A stretch of 64,000 nt of DNA, taken from assembly GCF_000512585.2 (NCBI RefSeq), contig NC_089243.1, forward strand, positions 558,001 through 622,000, given 5' to 3'. Position numbers and translations under genes: made by a program. The stretch is from Kwoniella bestiolae CBS 10118. Lineage: Eukaryota; Basidiomycota; Tremellomycetes; Tremellales; Cryptococcaceae. This document shows positions 32,802-43,253 of this stretch, in pieces (the stretch's first letter is position 1; each line of letters begins with the position of its first letter). The notes below the pieces were generated by a model. The model was given only the letters and a program-made list of their open reading frames with translations. It ran no database searches and was not told the DNA's origin.

Positions 32802-33695
32802 ATGTCACTTCCCACCCACCCCGACAATCCCTCATCAGAGACCCTATCGCTCTCCGCCTCATTATTCTTCTCCTCTATCGACTCATGGATCCCCTCCACC
32901 TTCGGCACCTCCACCACCTCACAGAAGAAAGACGAGGGACTGACAAACCTCCTAAGACCCAATATAAGTGGCCAGTCCGAAGATCGGCTGGGACTGGGTC
33001 ATCCGTCATTGGATAATCCCAATGGAAAGGTGATACAGCGGAATGGGTTGGTCGGGTTGAGTAGGAGGTTGAATATGGAGAAGAAGGGGAAACAGAAGCA
33101 GGAGGTGAACGGGAATGTCCAGGAAGAGGAGGAAGAAGAAGAAGAGGGATCAAGGTTCAGAGCGTCAAGTAAGAAGAAGCAGAACATGGTCGATCCATTC
33201 AGTACAGGGAAGAAGAAGAAGAAAGACCCATTTGCTGTTGCATCAGGGAGCAATTCACCACAACCCCATCCAGCGATAATAGCACGTTTAGTAAAAACGA
33301 TAGATGATACTCCAACACCAGGGGATATCGACGAAGATGAAGGAGATGTTCAATCACCTTTTCCAATCAGCACTACCCGTTCTAGACAGACCACCCCTAC
33401 TCAGACTACAGCTTCATCACCTGGCGGATCAAGTACATTCCCGTACGACGGACCCAGACCATTTGGGTCACCTGTGAAGAGCAAAAGTGCTAAACGGCGC
33501 CTAGACGAAGACGATGAGGATGACAAGGAGGACATCGGGGATGGATCTAACGGGAACAATAATGCCGAACTCGAGCATGACGATGAAGAGAAAGACCTAG
33601 ACCAAGTCAAGGGACCCGGATCATCTATACAGACGAAAGCTCAGATACGGCGTGAGAAGAGGAAACGTGCAAAATTGGCTAAATCGAAGGAATAG
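32802..33695 (+). CDS. Orphan charged, probably nuclear protein
   Basis: A single 297-residue frame without introns, which is unusual here. No domain is recognised. The N-terminal 45 residues (SLSASLFFSSIDSWIPSTFGTSTTSQKKDEGLTNLLRP) are the only ordered-looking part. The rest alternates acidic runs (EEEEEEEEG, EDDEDDKEDIGDG), lysine runs (GKKKKKDPFA, KKKQN) and Ser/Pro/Thr stretches. It ends in a basic helix, AQIRREKRKRAKLAKSKE, which resembles a nuclear or nucleolar localisation signal. That location is inference. Confidence 0.75.
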   Translation: MSLPTHPDNPSSETLSLSASLFFSSIDSWIPSTFGTSTTSQKKDEGLTNLLRPNISGQSEDRLGLGHPSLDNPNGKVIQRNGLVGLSRRLNMEKKGKQKQEVNGNVQEEEEEEEEGSRFRASSKKKQNMVDPFSTGKKKKKDPFAVASGSNSPQPHPAIIARLVKTIDDTPTPGDIDEDEGDVQSPFPISTTRSRQTTPTQTTASSPGGSSTFPYDGPRPFGSPVKSKSAKRRLDEDDEDDKEDIGDGSNGNNNAELEHDDEEKDLDQVKGPGSSIQTKAQIRREKRKRAKLAKSKE

Positions 33696-34267
33696 TCCAT
33701 GGTCGACTGGTGTAGCGCCATGGAAGTCATCTAACTTCCCCCGGATCTTCAGCAGATAACCACTGTGATAACGGACGTACCCCATATTTACCTACCCACC
33801 ACTACATATATCAAAAGCACTACCATCTTAGCCATAGCATGATCAATATCGGAAGGAGAAAGAACTTGTATGGGCTGGAGCATCCACTTCAATATAATAG
33901 CAATGATATATCATCATCACAACTTATAGCATATCACCTTCGTTCGTTTGCTGTATGTATGTACCATATCATCATCATGTCACAGACGAATAGACAAACG
34001 ACACTCATGATAGACGAGATGATATAATAACATGCATAATGAGGTATCATCCCAACTAGGTATGAGTATGAGATATGCTAACAATGCTACACTAAGATTA
34101 ATACAAAATAATCACAAAAACAAGAATAGCCCAAGAATTATACCTAAATTGCAACCATAATCATAAACGCAAAAAGTCCATCATGCTCTTCACTGGCAAA
34201 CCTCCCCCTTCAAGTCCTTTCAAGTAGTTTTCTATACTTCAGGCTAAATCGTAGGAATAGCAAGAGA
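33696..34267. other. Convergent intergenic region
   Basis: AT-rich 3' flanks of two converging genes; nothing else is visible. Confidence 0.45.
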
Positions 34268-37200
34268 TCATCTCCAGCTCTTCCCACCCATTCCGCGCTG
34301 CCTCAAACTAGCACCTACCAACTCATCCTCCTCCTCTCCTCCCATACCGGTTCCTTCAATATCATTCCCAACGATAGAGGACGCTATCAATCCGAATAGT
34401 CCTGACCCCTGAGCCTGAGTCTGGATGTGCGAAGAGGTCGATGTAGAAGTGGATATGGGTGAGATTATATTAGTCCTCGTAGGTGATATGGCCCTATCGC
34501 GTAGGAGGGAGGAAGTGGTAGTTGAGATCGAAGATCTAGTGGAGGATGAAGAGAACGGCACGGGTTCAGATGTAGATATAGATCTATCCTCTTGATTCTC
34601 AGGTTGAGTGACCTTGCGATCCGACTCGTCGTTGACCTCAGTTGATCCTCGGAAATCGTACCATCTCTTCGACAAACTTTGTAATACCCCTCCACCAGTA
34701 GCGCTCGCAGTATAAGGCTGCGCTCTGATCGTACCACTGCCATCCATAAGACCAGAGCTGATACTCTGACTGACAAACGTCGATCGTATACTGGAATCCG
34801 ATAATCCTCTAGGTCGGAGGGTGCGTTCCAATAAAGGTGGTTGAGGTTCGTACGACCCACTGAGGACCACCTCCTCGGTCAGAGTGGAAGGATCGATAAT
34901 AGCATCTACGATCGATGAGATCTTCTTCCTTTCTTCACTTCGTTTCGCTTTGATTGTCTTGTCCCCATTACCACTAAACACATGTGAACTGACTGATCTC
35001 AACGTCCTCCCACTTCCACTTGGCGCTCCGTTCCCCGAGGGTGAACCATTTCCCACCACTGTCCAAGCCTCTCCATTAGTAGGTGTAATAGGTCTCTGCG
35101 CACCGGCAAAGATGCCCAGCAGCTCATTCCTATTCGCACGTGATTTTGATCTTCTAACAGTCCTCATTGTGGGCGGTACAAGCGAATTTTCCGTGCCAGT
35201 CGCGGGCGATACACTTCTATCATCCTCCTGAGCGATAGGCGAAGGCGGCAGATCATCTAACACCTCTTTGTTCGTAGTTACATTAGCAGGCGTCGCTCGC
35301 CTCACTATACCTGTCCCCCCAAATTCTACGCTGACATGAGTGGTCGTAGCACTAGCAGTAGCTTGTTGTTTGGGTGCAGCCTTGGCGGGTAGAAGGTTAT
35401 TGGGTTGTAATCTTCCTCGTTCCATTCCCTTTTTACCCTGCAGGCCAGTGCCCTCATTCGAGTGGTCGTTGTTGTCCGCGGGAGTAACGAAGAATTTGGT
35501 GATCGGCGCAGCTATCCAGCCCAATCCCGTTCCGCCGATCGCTTTCGATTGTTTACTTGGATCATTCCCTTCGTCATCCTCTCTAAACGCGGCTTTCTGC
35601 AGCTTTTTGCCTAGTGATGGATTGATAGTGATATCATTCACTATAGCTTGTAGGTCCACAAGATCCGTAAATAGATCTTTGAACAACCTCAACAGGAGAT
35701 TGAAATCCTTGCGATCAATACTGCCGTTGAGAGCCGAGCTGGGTATTCCTCTAAATTGATTTCGTAACTCTGAGACTTCCTGTTGCAAAGATCTCATCGT
35801 AGTCTGTGATAAATGGCCAACATCCCCAGGTAAGTTGTGTTTCTTCAATCGTTTATTGAGGGTCGGGACATCGGCATCTCGTAGTCTCGCTAAAATCCGA
35901 CTCATATGTTCTATCACCACCAATAAAATCCCAGCTCGATTATCTTGAATAGAAGAGGTCTCAGAGTGATCCTCAAATGGAAGTCCCGGAGAAGTTCCAG
36001 TCGAAATAGATACCATCCTTTCGCCTTGAGCAGAAGTCGATTCCCTTCGTACTGGTTCAGGTTCCGTGGATACCCCAATGTTGACAGGGTCCGTCTGTAC
36101 CCCTTGAGATCTGGTGAGAAGCAGTAATGTCTTCCTCTTCGCCTTTCTCGGACTAGTCCCGCTGAGAGCGGAGTCCGACATCGGTGAAGGGTAGTCGTCT
36201 AAAAATGTCGTACTGGGATTGGGGGAATATTCGGTAAATTCGTTCGGGGACATTGTAGATCGTCTAGCCAACATCAAAGACCTTCTCTTGCGGTTCTTCT
36301 CCGCCGCTCGGAAATAATCTGTACCAGGTGACAGGGGTTCCTCGGTTATTCCAGAGACATCTTCACCTGCTGACCATTCTGCGATAGGTCCCACTCCTTG
36401 TGACTGCAAATGCATGATATCAGTCACTAGCTATGTTTAAGTCAAAGTGACGGTATCAGCTAACTTACAGCGTAAGACCTCCTCGATCGTCTATCAGTAT
36501 TCGTACTAAAGCTTCTCGCCAAGGAAGGTCTTACTTGATGTCCAGGTTTGATCTTCGGTACGCCATTCAACACATAACCTATCCCACCACTAGGGGAAGT
36601 ACGGAACTTGGGACTTTCTCTCCCTGATGGGGGGCTCAATACGCCCACCCTCGTCGATCCATCCTCATTCAACAATACCCCACCAAATTCACCTATCGGA
36701 CCCATCCCCAATCCAGGGGACATCAACGCTCCATCCGCAGCGGTCGAAGATGAATTTGAGGTGAAGGAAGCAGCCATGGACATCTTCCTATGATGTTCCC
36801 ATGCGCTCATTCCTCCTGTTCTAGAGGAAGAGGCAACGCTCATTCGATTCCATGCTCCCCTTTCTCCATGTCCTTGACCCAGGGAGATAATCGGGCTGGA
36901 TTCGGTTCTTGAATGGTTTGAATATCCTGATCCCAATTCACTAGCTAACCTCGTAGGTAACCTCCCAAATGGCGACATTCTGCCTACACTTCCTATTGAC
37001 GCTCGCAACTCTTCTACTTCCTCTTTCAATGTCCGTGACTCATCTCGACTCTCGGCTAGAGAGTGGGTCAACTCGGCTACGTCATGCTTCAACAACGTGT
37101 TGGTCGCTACTAGATCTTCGAGCGTCTTTTGGTATTCTGGCATATCGGATGGTGATTCTGTGCGGAATGTTTCGGACAGCTGATTGGGGGAGATATCAGC

Positions 37201-38620
37201 TGCTTTTCAGAATACGAAATTCACTTCAGTCAGCTGACTCACTTCGCTGTGCAGTACGCTTAATCTTTCTTTGGCATTTGCCAGTAGGTCTTGAGCATCT
37301 TTAGCTCGAGCGTCTTTAATTTCTTCGACCTCTCTGTTGGCTGCTTTGAGCTGTACTTCCAATTCTTCTGCAAGATCCGTGATGAATTAGCACCAACCAC
37401 TTTATGAAGAATTGTTGCCATATAGCCTCCAAGCCCAATGAGTCAAAACAAATTATGGCAAACAAGAACTCACCTATCCTAGCCTCCGCCCTCTTCCGTT
37501 TCCTCATTTCATCCCTAGTTTTCTTAATTTCCATCTCCATCAGATCCTTGACATCCTCATAGTTCTTCTCAGATTCCAGCAACCTCTCTTCAAAGCCTTT
37601 CCCACTTGTCAAAGCGATTTTCTGCCGTTGCGAGGTCGTTCGCAGAGTGGTAAGTTCAGATCGTACGTGGGTGAGGGATTGTTGAGTCAAAGTTTGGGTA
37701 TGCATAGCTTGCGTGTATCGCTGCATGGGCGTTAGCATTGCCATATCGCATTAAAGACAAGCGAGGAGGATAAAGGAACGTTCGAAATGCAGACTCTCGG
37801 GTAGAGGGAAGCCAAAGGGTGATGAAAGATTGAATAGAAGGGACTATGAGAAGATGACCAAACAGTCAAAGGAATACGAATAATCACGCCAACTTACCTT
37901 CTCCAAAGCTTCATTTTTCTTTGAGATCTCTGCAAACTTCTGTAAATGCTGGGTATTTGCTTTTTCCAGGTTATTCACTTTCTTCACGCTCTCGACCAAG
38001 GCATTGCGTTTCACTTGAAGCTAAAAGTAAGATAAGATTGATCAGATCCAATTCAATTCAATTCACGTTTTGAATAGTCAATTATAACCTCAAAGGAAAG
38101 ATCGCGATTGTGAGAATATGAAAAGGCGAATACGTGTGATAAGAGCGGATCTACTCACCTGATTCTCATACTTCTCCACTTCCCTTTGGTATTTCCTTTC
38201 TAAAGCTTCATATCGCTGTAACAGAGCGTTACCGATCTCTAAAACGACAACGAAGTGTATCAGCTTCCAACGTGACGTTCAGTCATAAATACTTTGCGTG
38301 ACCGACTCACCCCCACTAAGTTTAAGTTTCTCTTCCAACCTCTCCCTCTCCCTCAAAGTCTTACACGTATTCCCACCATTCAAGTTCGCTCCACAACAAC
38401 ATGTAATCTCCACATCCTCATTATGATCATCTTTGATATTCGTCAATTGCTTTGACAGTCCATCTAGCGTCTCTGCTGTCCTCAGAAACAAGGATGCAGA
38501 GGGCGATTCGGGTATGGCGTTCGAAGTGTATGGAGAGAGGGTTTGGTGGTCGCTCTCGGAGGTGGTACTTGTTGGTGAGGATGGTTCGGAATTTAAGGAT
38601 TGGAAGTGATGCGTCGCCAT
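34268..38620 (-). CDS. Long coiled-coil protein with disordered C-terminal half
   Basis: Seven exons (38311-38620, 38159-38238, 37898-38020, 37474-37720, 37243-37367, 36469-37179, 34268-36430) give 1252 residues. I cannot name the family. Residues about 60-375 form a nearly continuous heptad coiled coil (LRERERLEEKLKL...YEALERKYQREVEKYENQ...ELEVQLKAANREVEEIKD...LVATNTLLKHDVAELTHSLAESRDESRTLKEEVEELR). A CCCGANL cysteine cluster stands just before it. A second ordered block at about 660-790 (ILLVVIEHMSRILARLRDADVPTLNKRLKKHNLPGDVGHLSQTTMRSLQQEVSELRNQFRG...DFNLLLRLFKDLFTDLVDLQAIVNDITINPSLGKKLQKAAF) is helical and looks the most conserved. The remainder is Ser/Thr/Pro-rich. A cytoskeleton, polarity or spindle-pole scaffold is possible but not shown. 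The upstream GTG-initiated extension is not used; ATG is at 38620. Confidence 0.85.
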
Positions 38621-39071
38621 AGCGGGTTCGTTATACACTGCGGTGAGTGATCTGGTTTTTGAAGCTTATTTCGTCATGTAGGCCGTTATTGTTGTTGTTG
38701 GTGGTGTGAAGGCCAGTGGAGATGCAAGATATAATGATGATTGAAATGTTTTCTAACAAACGTGATTGTGGTCGAATGGAGTGGTCATGCGATCGGTGCT
38801 TGTGTGTTGTTGATTTTGATTTGTTTACATGATTTTGATTTCAAGGGGTAATCGTAAGCGGCTACGGTGGCTCAGTTTCAACTTACCATCCATTGAGTCA
38901 TTTCAGACCATAGTATCATCTCCAATTCAATCTCCATGCATTCAATTCACTTTACTCATCATGCATATTCACGTGCTATCCATGTTGACGTTTCGTTCAT
39001 CCATTCATGCATATATACAATATCCGTTCATCAAGCTACTTTATTTACATCAAATCTCGGTAGAGAGTGGT
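38621..39071. other. Intergenic: coiled-coil gene promoter and capping protein 3' side
   Basis: 450 bases without a supported gene. Confidence 0.45.
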
Positions 39072-41077
39072 TTAGGCTCTTGCTTTGGTCAAATCTGATC
39101 CCAAGGAATAACCGGTAACCTTCTCCCAGTCCATCTTCTGTCTTGTCACCGGGAGAGCGCGTCGGAGGCTATGGTATGGAGTAGAGTCAACTTCTGTCTT
39201 CCTCATGGTTCAAAACTCAAGGTGTGTTGGAGGGCTAGTTGTTCTATGATGCATCCATAAGATGACACGAAGACTATACTCACGCTCTGAACGCTTTATC
39301 ACCTAACTCGCCGTACACGTCGTTCAATTCGAGATGATAGGCAGTCTCTATCTTTGAGATGGTAGTGACAATTTGGCTGGCAATGGTCTGACCACCCACT
39401 TCCTCTGTAGGCAGTGGGAAGGAAGCGGAATGTTTCGTGGCGAGTTGAACCTGTCGTTGATCGTTGATTAGCTTATGTACTGTCTGAAGGCTTGACCGGG
39501 CAGGTAAATGAAAGCGCTGTTCCTCGAGAGCAGGAACAAAGGGCACCAAAAACACAAGGGAACACCAATACTCGAAGGTCGGGACGGAACGCATTTTCGT
39601 CGACAAGAAGAGTGATCACTCACATTGCCCTGCTCATAATAATGCACATCCACATTAATATCCCCATCAACCTTCCCCGAAGCCTTATCAACAACCCATT
39701 TCGTCCTCCATCGACCGGTCCTGTTCGTTCTATCAGCTCAACCGACCTAGACACTAGATTGATAGCTGACTGACCAGAAATTATTGGGATTATACTTGTT
39801 CCCGACAATCTCCAAAGTATATATCGGATTCTCAATTCTCGCCTGTTTCCTCTCCTCAACCACTACATCCTGCTCCGCATCTTTTGTAGACTCCACCTTC
39901 TCTTCTTCCTGAGAGACAGCGGGAGGAGTAACAACCTTCTCTTCCTTCCCAGCATCATCCACCTCAGTCACATCAGGTCTACTACCCTCTTTGGGAGTCT
40001 TAACACCCTCTTCCTCCTCCTTAGCCTCTTCTACCAGCTCATCCAATTGATCTAAACTCTCTGGTCTGACCAGTTCATCCTTCTCTTTTTCGACATCTAC
40101 ATCGCCTGTAGCGGGCGTAGGAGCAGGTTCCAGATCACCTTCATTGACTTGTTCGGAGATTACGTCTGTCACCGGTGCTTTAACGACTTCATCTTCAACC
40201 TCTTGTGATTGAGCAGATTCAGTAGATGGTTCAGTGGATGCGTCCGGAGCAGGAGCAGGGGGAGCAGGTGGTAACAGCGGGTATTGGGAGGATGAGACGG
40301 ACGATTGGCCAGAGGGGAAGTGGTTCTTGGCGTATTTCGCCAAAGATTGGGATAAAGCGGCACTATCCATATATATCATATCAGCTGACTCATCTCATGG
40401 GAGAGGGGGTAAATCCAGCTGAGGACATACCGGAAAGTCTCCTCTTCCTCAGGTAATTCATAAGGCTGATAATCCGTTATTGCCTATATACGAGTCAGCC
40501 GGTATGTTTCTACGACATAAGTAAAATAGGACTTACCAAAGTGATATGATCAAATGTGAAACTCCTCTTTCCCTCTGCATCCACATATCGTTCATTATCA
40601 CCTTCCGTTCCAGGCAGGATAGTAGCTTCGGATAAGATGGACTACGAGTCACATTTATCAGCTGCAGTCTTGAAATATCGACTTATACATCTAGCTTACA
40701 CTGTGTGCTGGGATATCCTCAGCAGCTGGATGATCTACCACATGCAGTTGAGCGAGATTGTATGCCCTCAGAGTAGGGAGGACATGGGGCATCAAGGCGG
40801 TATCATCGTTGATTATTGCTCGGATGTCTGGCAGTCACAGGTTGAATTAGCTCGACTCTTATGCTATACGACAGCCCGCTCGAGTATCGCAGGGGCTGAT
40901 GCTGTGTGGCCTGGACATACCGTTGATAACATCACTAAGTACAGGCGGGTCAGCTGAGTACCAGTCAGACATAGTGAAAGTGCGGTCAACCAAGACTTAC
41001 TTGATCTCTCCCGGTGGTGATTGCTGTACGAACTCTGCAGCGAGCTTGCACTTGTCTTCCAGCGAGAGTTGGGCCAT
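39072..41077 (-). CDS. CAP1: F-actin-capping protein subunit alpha with a large acidic insertion
   Basis: This subunit pairs with capping protein beta to block actin barbed ends. Nine exons are inferred: 41001-41077, 40921-40934, 40700-40827, 40537-40641, 40431-40483, 39775-40362, 39624-39720, 39284-39450 and 39072-39168, giving 441 residues. Conserved blocks are KLAAEFVQQSPPGEINDVIND, SFTFDHITLAITDYQPY, NPNNFWTGRWRTKWVVDKASGKVDGDINIDVHYYEQGNVQLATKH and LRRALPVTRQKMDWEKV. Family members are usually near 270-290 residues. The excess is one insertion (about residues 147-303) between AKNHFPSG and IYTLEIVGNKYNPNNFW. It is rich in Glu/Pro/Val, lies wholly inside the 588-nt exon, and has no internal splice pair that obviously removes it. 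All flanking core elements are intact. Confidence 0.92.
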
Positions 41078-41507
41078 GGCGTATAAAGGAAAACGGGGAG
41101 AGAGAACGCTTTTGGATAGGATTTCTAGCGTTGGGTGTACTCCAGTTTAATCCAGGAGTATATCAGTATAGAACTGCAGTCAAGATACAGCTCAAAAAGG
41201 TGCCCATCTGAAAGTGTACTCATTGCGCACAGTGATGACGCGTGAACTCAGTGAGTGAGTTAGTGGCATCTAAAAAATTAAGCATACCCCACATTCCACC
41301 TGCAAATCACACACCCCCCCAAAACAAGCTCACAGCGCCATTTTTATCCCATCCAGTGACCCCAAGTCATCAACATACCAAATCCGAAAAAACAAAGGAT
41401 GCTTTCTCATCGATCTACATACAGGATGGGGAGATAGGTCCTGACAAAACTATATAGGCATTACAAAATTTCGCTCCAGAAATCCCCAAAAACAAGGCGA
41501 AATCGAT
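41078..41507. other. Intergenic: capping protein promoter and tRNA upstream flank
   Basis: 430 bases without a supported gene; A-rich near the tRNA. Confidence 0.45.
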
Positions 41508-41597
41508 GCCTGTGTGGCGCAGTGGTAGCGCTTTCCACTCGTAGCGGATTTTTATCCCGGAATGGAAGGGTCCCGTGTTCAATCCGCGGCGGAGGCA
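41508..41597 (+). tRNA. tRNA-Thr (anticodon CGT) with an 18-nt intron
   Basis: The D arm is GCGC-AGTGGTA-GCGC with a perfect A box (TGGCGCAGTGG). The anticodon stem TTCCA/TGGAA encloses CT-CGT-A, giving anticodon CGT for ACG threonine codons. The 18 bases GCGGATTTTTATCCCGGA sit after base 37, the canonical position for a nuclear tRNA intron. The T arm is CCGTG-TTCAATC-CGCGG. The acceptor stem GCCTGTG pairs with CGGAGGC apart from one G-G mismatch and a G-T pair, and A is the discriminator. Without the intron the tRNA is 72 nt. A T6 run follows. Confidence 0.9.
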
Positions 41598-41600
41598 TTG

Positions 41601-41606
41601 TTTTTT
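41601..41606 (+). terminator. RNA polymerase III terminator of tRNA-Thr
   Basis: Six consecutive T residues start four bases after the tRNA 3' end, the usual Pol III stop signal. Confidence 0.8.
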
Positions 41607-41815
41607 GGTGGGTATCAGCAAATATTCAAGGGCTTTTTGTTGCGTTTTTGCTTTGTTGAGAAAAAAACAATGGACAGGACAGGAATTTGGATCTTTCTTT
41701 CGTGTTCAACTTATTTTTCATCTCTTGTCTTCTAATCTGAATCTTCATCAACAACTTCATTTTGCTCTTTCTTTCCTTATTCCTCCTTCGGTTTATATAT
41801 TAGCAATTAGTCATC

Positions 41816-42436
41816 ATGGGTAACGTGAGTGAGCTTCGTACCTCGCCACCCATCTCCATTCCACTCGAGGGAAGTCCACTGCACGTGCGTATGCGGGATA
41901 CTAATCATCAGCTTGACGTTGTATAGGGTGCCAAAGCAGCTCACAAGCGAGAAAAGGCAACCAAAGTAGTAGGCAAAGGGGAGTCTTCGCAATTGAAATC
42001 CAACGCTGTGAGTTTTGCATCCCCAATATTACCTCAACCTGTACTTCGTCCCTTTCCTTTGTGACCATTTGAGGACCCGACCTCTGTCCCCCTTCCACTT
42101 TCTCGTAGCACGTTTCTTCTATACCAGGCTCGGATTACATGCGTCTCTTTGTTGAGTGACGCTTTCTGACCAATTCACTCATATCATAAATTTCAGGCCG
42201 CCCAAACCATCCAATGCGAAACTTGCAAAGCGACCTTCCAAGGAACCTCTAAACAGCCTCAGTGAGTGGTCAATAGTTCCCCTCCCCCTGATTTCCCGTA
42301 TGTGTCGAAACTCCAAACCTGTATTCATACTGATTCCTATTTTTCCACCCTGCCCAATAGACTCCAATTACACGTTGACAGCAAACACTCCAAATCAGAT
42401 TTCAAGACCTGTTTCCCTAAATTCGTTGCTGCTTAG
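41816..42436 (+). CDS. Small zinc-finger protein (At2g23090/4F5-like, 76 residues)
   Basis: Four exons (41816-41824, 41927-42007, 42197-42261, 42361-42436) join to MGNGAKAAHKREKATKVVGKGESSQLKSNAAAQTIQCETCKATFQGTSKQPQLQLHVDSKHSKSDFKTCFPKFVAA. The first exon is just three codons. A basic 4F5-like N-terminus precedes one zinc finger with C-x2-C (CETC) and paired histidines (HVDSKH), followed by the conserved FKTCFP. This architecture occurs across fungi, plants and animals as an uncharacterised small protein family. RNA or nucleic-acid binding is suspected but not established. The compact gene lies directly after the tRNA. Confidence 0.88.
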
Positions 42437-42844
42437 GTCAACAATTTTTTCAGTTTTTCGTACTCGGCTGAGTACATTGGATAGATTCGACTTTAGTTGT
42501 TTTATATTTACATTTCATGGGATGAATTGTGTTTATTCGATAATTCCAGACTCTGTATGAGTCAATCAGCCTGCTTGAAAGACTGATGAGACCGATACTA
42601 TCGCTGCTATAGCTCATACTTCGGTAGTCATGGAGGAACCAGTATACTGATGAACCTCAAGAATAGACGTCACGATGTTAAAACAATGCATAAATGACAA
42701 ATAATGATGTGTATAACCACTTCTCCACAAGAGAACTACCACGAAGTTTGATATTTAGTTGATTTCAATGTTACAATGATCGTCAAAGACCGTTTCATAA
42801 TTTACTAAACTGATAAACCAGCTTATCTTCCTCGTCGTTGAAGG
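42437..42844. other. Convergent intergenic region before SPT6
   Basis: AT-rich 3' flanks; no supported feature. Confidence 0.45.
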
Positions 42845-43220
42845 CTAATACCTCCCACCTTGTCTAGCAATCATCGCTCTATCCGATCATCATTAGCCAT
42901 CAATCTCTGTTTGTCGAAGGAAACAAACAACTCACGCTCTGTCAGCATTCATCCCCGGTCCACCCGCACTGGGCCCAGGCGCACCTCCAGGCGTCATACC
43001 TCCATAACCTTGTGCAGGTGTCTGACGGCCATACCCTCCTGCATTGGGAGGGGGCATACCGTATCCTGCTTGAGGTGGTCTGCCATACCCGTTCGAAGGC
43101 ATTCCGTAAGCTTGTTGAGGTGGTGCGCCGTCTGTGAGTATGAAACATCAGCTTGATAATCCCAATGTATGGATACTGAGGAGTTCAACAAGTGGAAACG
43201 GGACTATCGCATTTAAGGCT

Positions 43221-43253
<33 letters not shown>

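Noticed and set aside
35340..35759. 139-residue plus-strand frame in the coiled-coil gene
   Set aside because: Antisense to a well-supported long exon; lacks its own promoter or splice context.
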